A stretch of DNA of 6,191 nt, taken from contig PXDG01000148.1 in assembly GCA_003565105.1 (NCBI GenBank), forward strand, positions 1 to 6,191, written 5' to 3'. Below, piece after piece: positions 6,092 to 6,191 of the stretch (position 1 is its first letter; the number at the start of each line of letters is the position of its first letter). Source of the DNA: Parcubacteria group bacterium (lineage in GTDB: Bacteria; Patescibacteriota; Minisyncoccia; SW-4-49-11). Made by a program: the position numbers and the translations under genes. The notes under the pieces were generated by a model. That model ran no database searches. It was not told the DNA's origin and saw nothing but the letters and a program-made list of their open reading frames with translations.

Positions 6092-6190
6092 AAGATTCTC
6101 TTTTGGAATGTCAATTATCATAGTCTTTTCTTCAACAGGCTTTTCACCACTCCCAATTTTTACTTTTAATTCAGCAGGCAGGTCTTTATG
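6083..6190 (-). CDS. C-terminal remnant of an unknown gene running off the right edge
   Basis: The minus strand is open from the window edge for 35 codons (HKDLPAELKVKIG...DIPKENLIT) and ends with TGA at 6083-6085, 39 bases before the peptidase start. The segment is polar with alternating charged and hydrophobic residues, consistent with real protein, but shows no recognisable motif. Having the same orientation and a short gap, it may belong to the same gene cluster as the peptidase. If so it would be the natural candidate for a repressor or cleavage substrate, which this fragment alone cannot show. Confidence 0.5.
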   Translation of the reverse strand, partial: HKDLPAELKVKIGSGEKPVEEKTMIIDIPKENLIT

Positions 6191-6191
6191 A

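Overview
The window is a compact bacterial segment with six complete or nearly complete protein genes plus a short gene remnant at the right edge. All but the leftmost gene lie on the minus strand. The standard genetic code fits: long conserved proteins read through without in-frame TGA. I cannot name the organism. Base composition is moderate and uneven. Four of the seven visible stop codons are TAG, which is unusual, and several starts lack a clear Shine-Dalgarno sequence. These are weak hints of a small-genome or candidate-phylum bacterium, not a demonstration.

Left part (1-1104): a plus-strand gene enters from the left edge and ends at 363. Its visible part carries a DDxxD motif followed by a Gly-Arg-Pro segment, as in the C-terminal half of class I isoprenoid diphosphate synthases. 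It converges on, and overlaps tail to tail with, an alpha/beta-hydrolase gene on the minus strand. What looks like the plus gene's intrinsic terminator (perfect 9-bp stem, then a run of T) lies inside the hydrolase coding sequence, with a second strong hairpin just before it.

Middle (1115-4082): a full-length type I restriction enzyme motor/nuclease subunit (HsdR, 968 aa) has its own Shine-Dalgarno sequence and an extended -10 promoter. Ten bases after its stop the alpha/beta hydrolase begins, so the two are probably co-transcribed. No HsdM or HsdS lies in the window.

Right part (4083-6191): this block is visibly more AT-rich. It holds a second, divergent alpha/beta hydrolase with its own promoter, a factor-independent terminator, and a two-gene operon of an ImmA/IrrE-type zinc metallopeptidase and a small two-helix membrane protein. 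The last 35 codons of an unknown upstream gene reach the right edge. The peptidase promoter has an extended -10 and repeated ATAACATA boxes that look like an operator.

Taken together this looks like a defence or accessory island: restriction motor, stand-alone M78 peptidase, small membrane protein and two hydrolases. The most plausible candidate for an undescribed system is the ImmA-type peptidase with its membrane partner, possibly with the cut-off upstream gene. Second is the coupling of a hydrolase to hsdR. Both are inferences from gene order.
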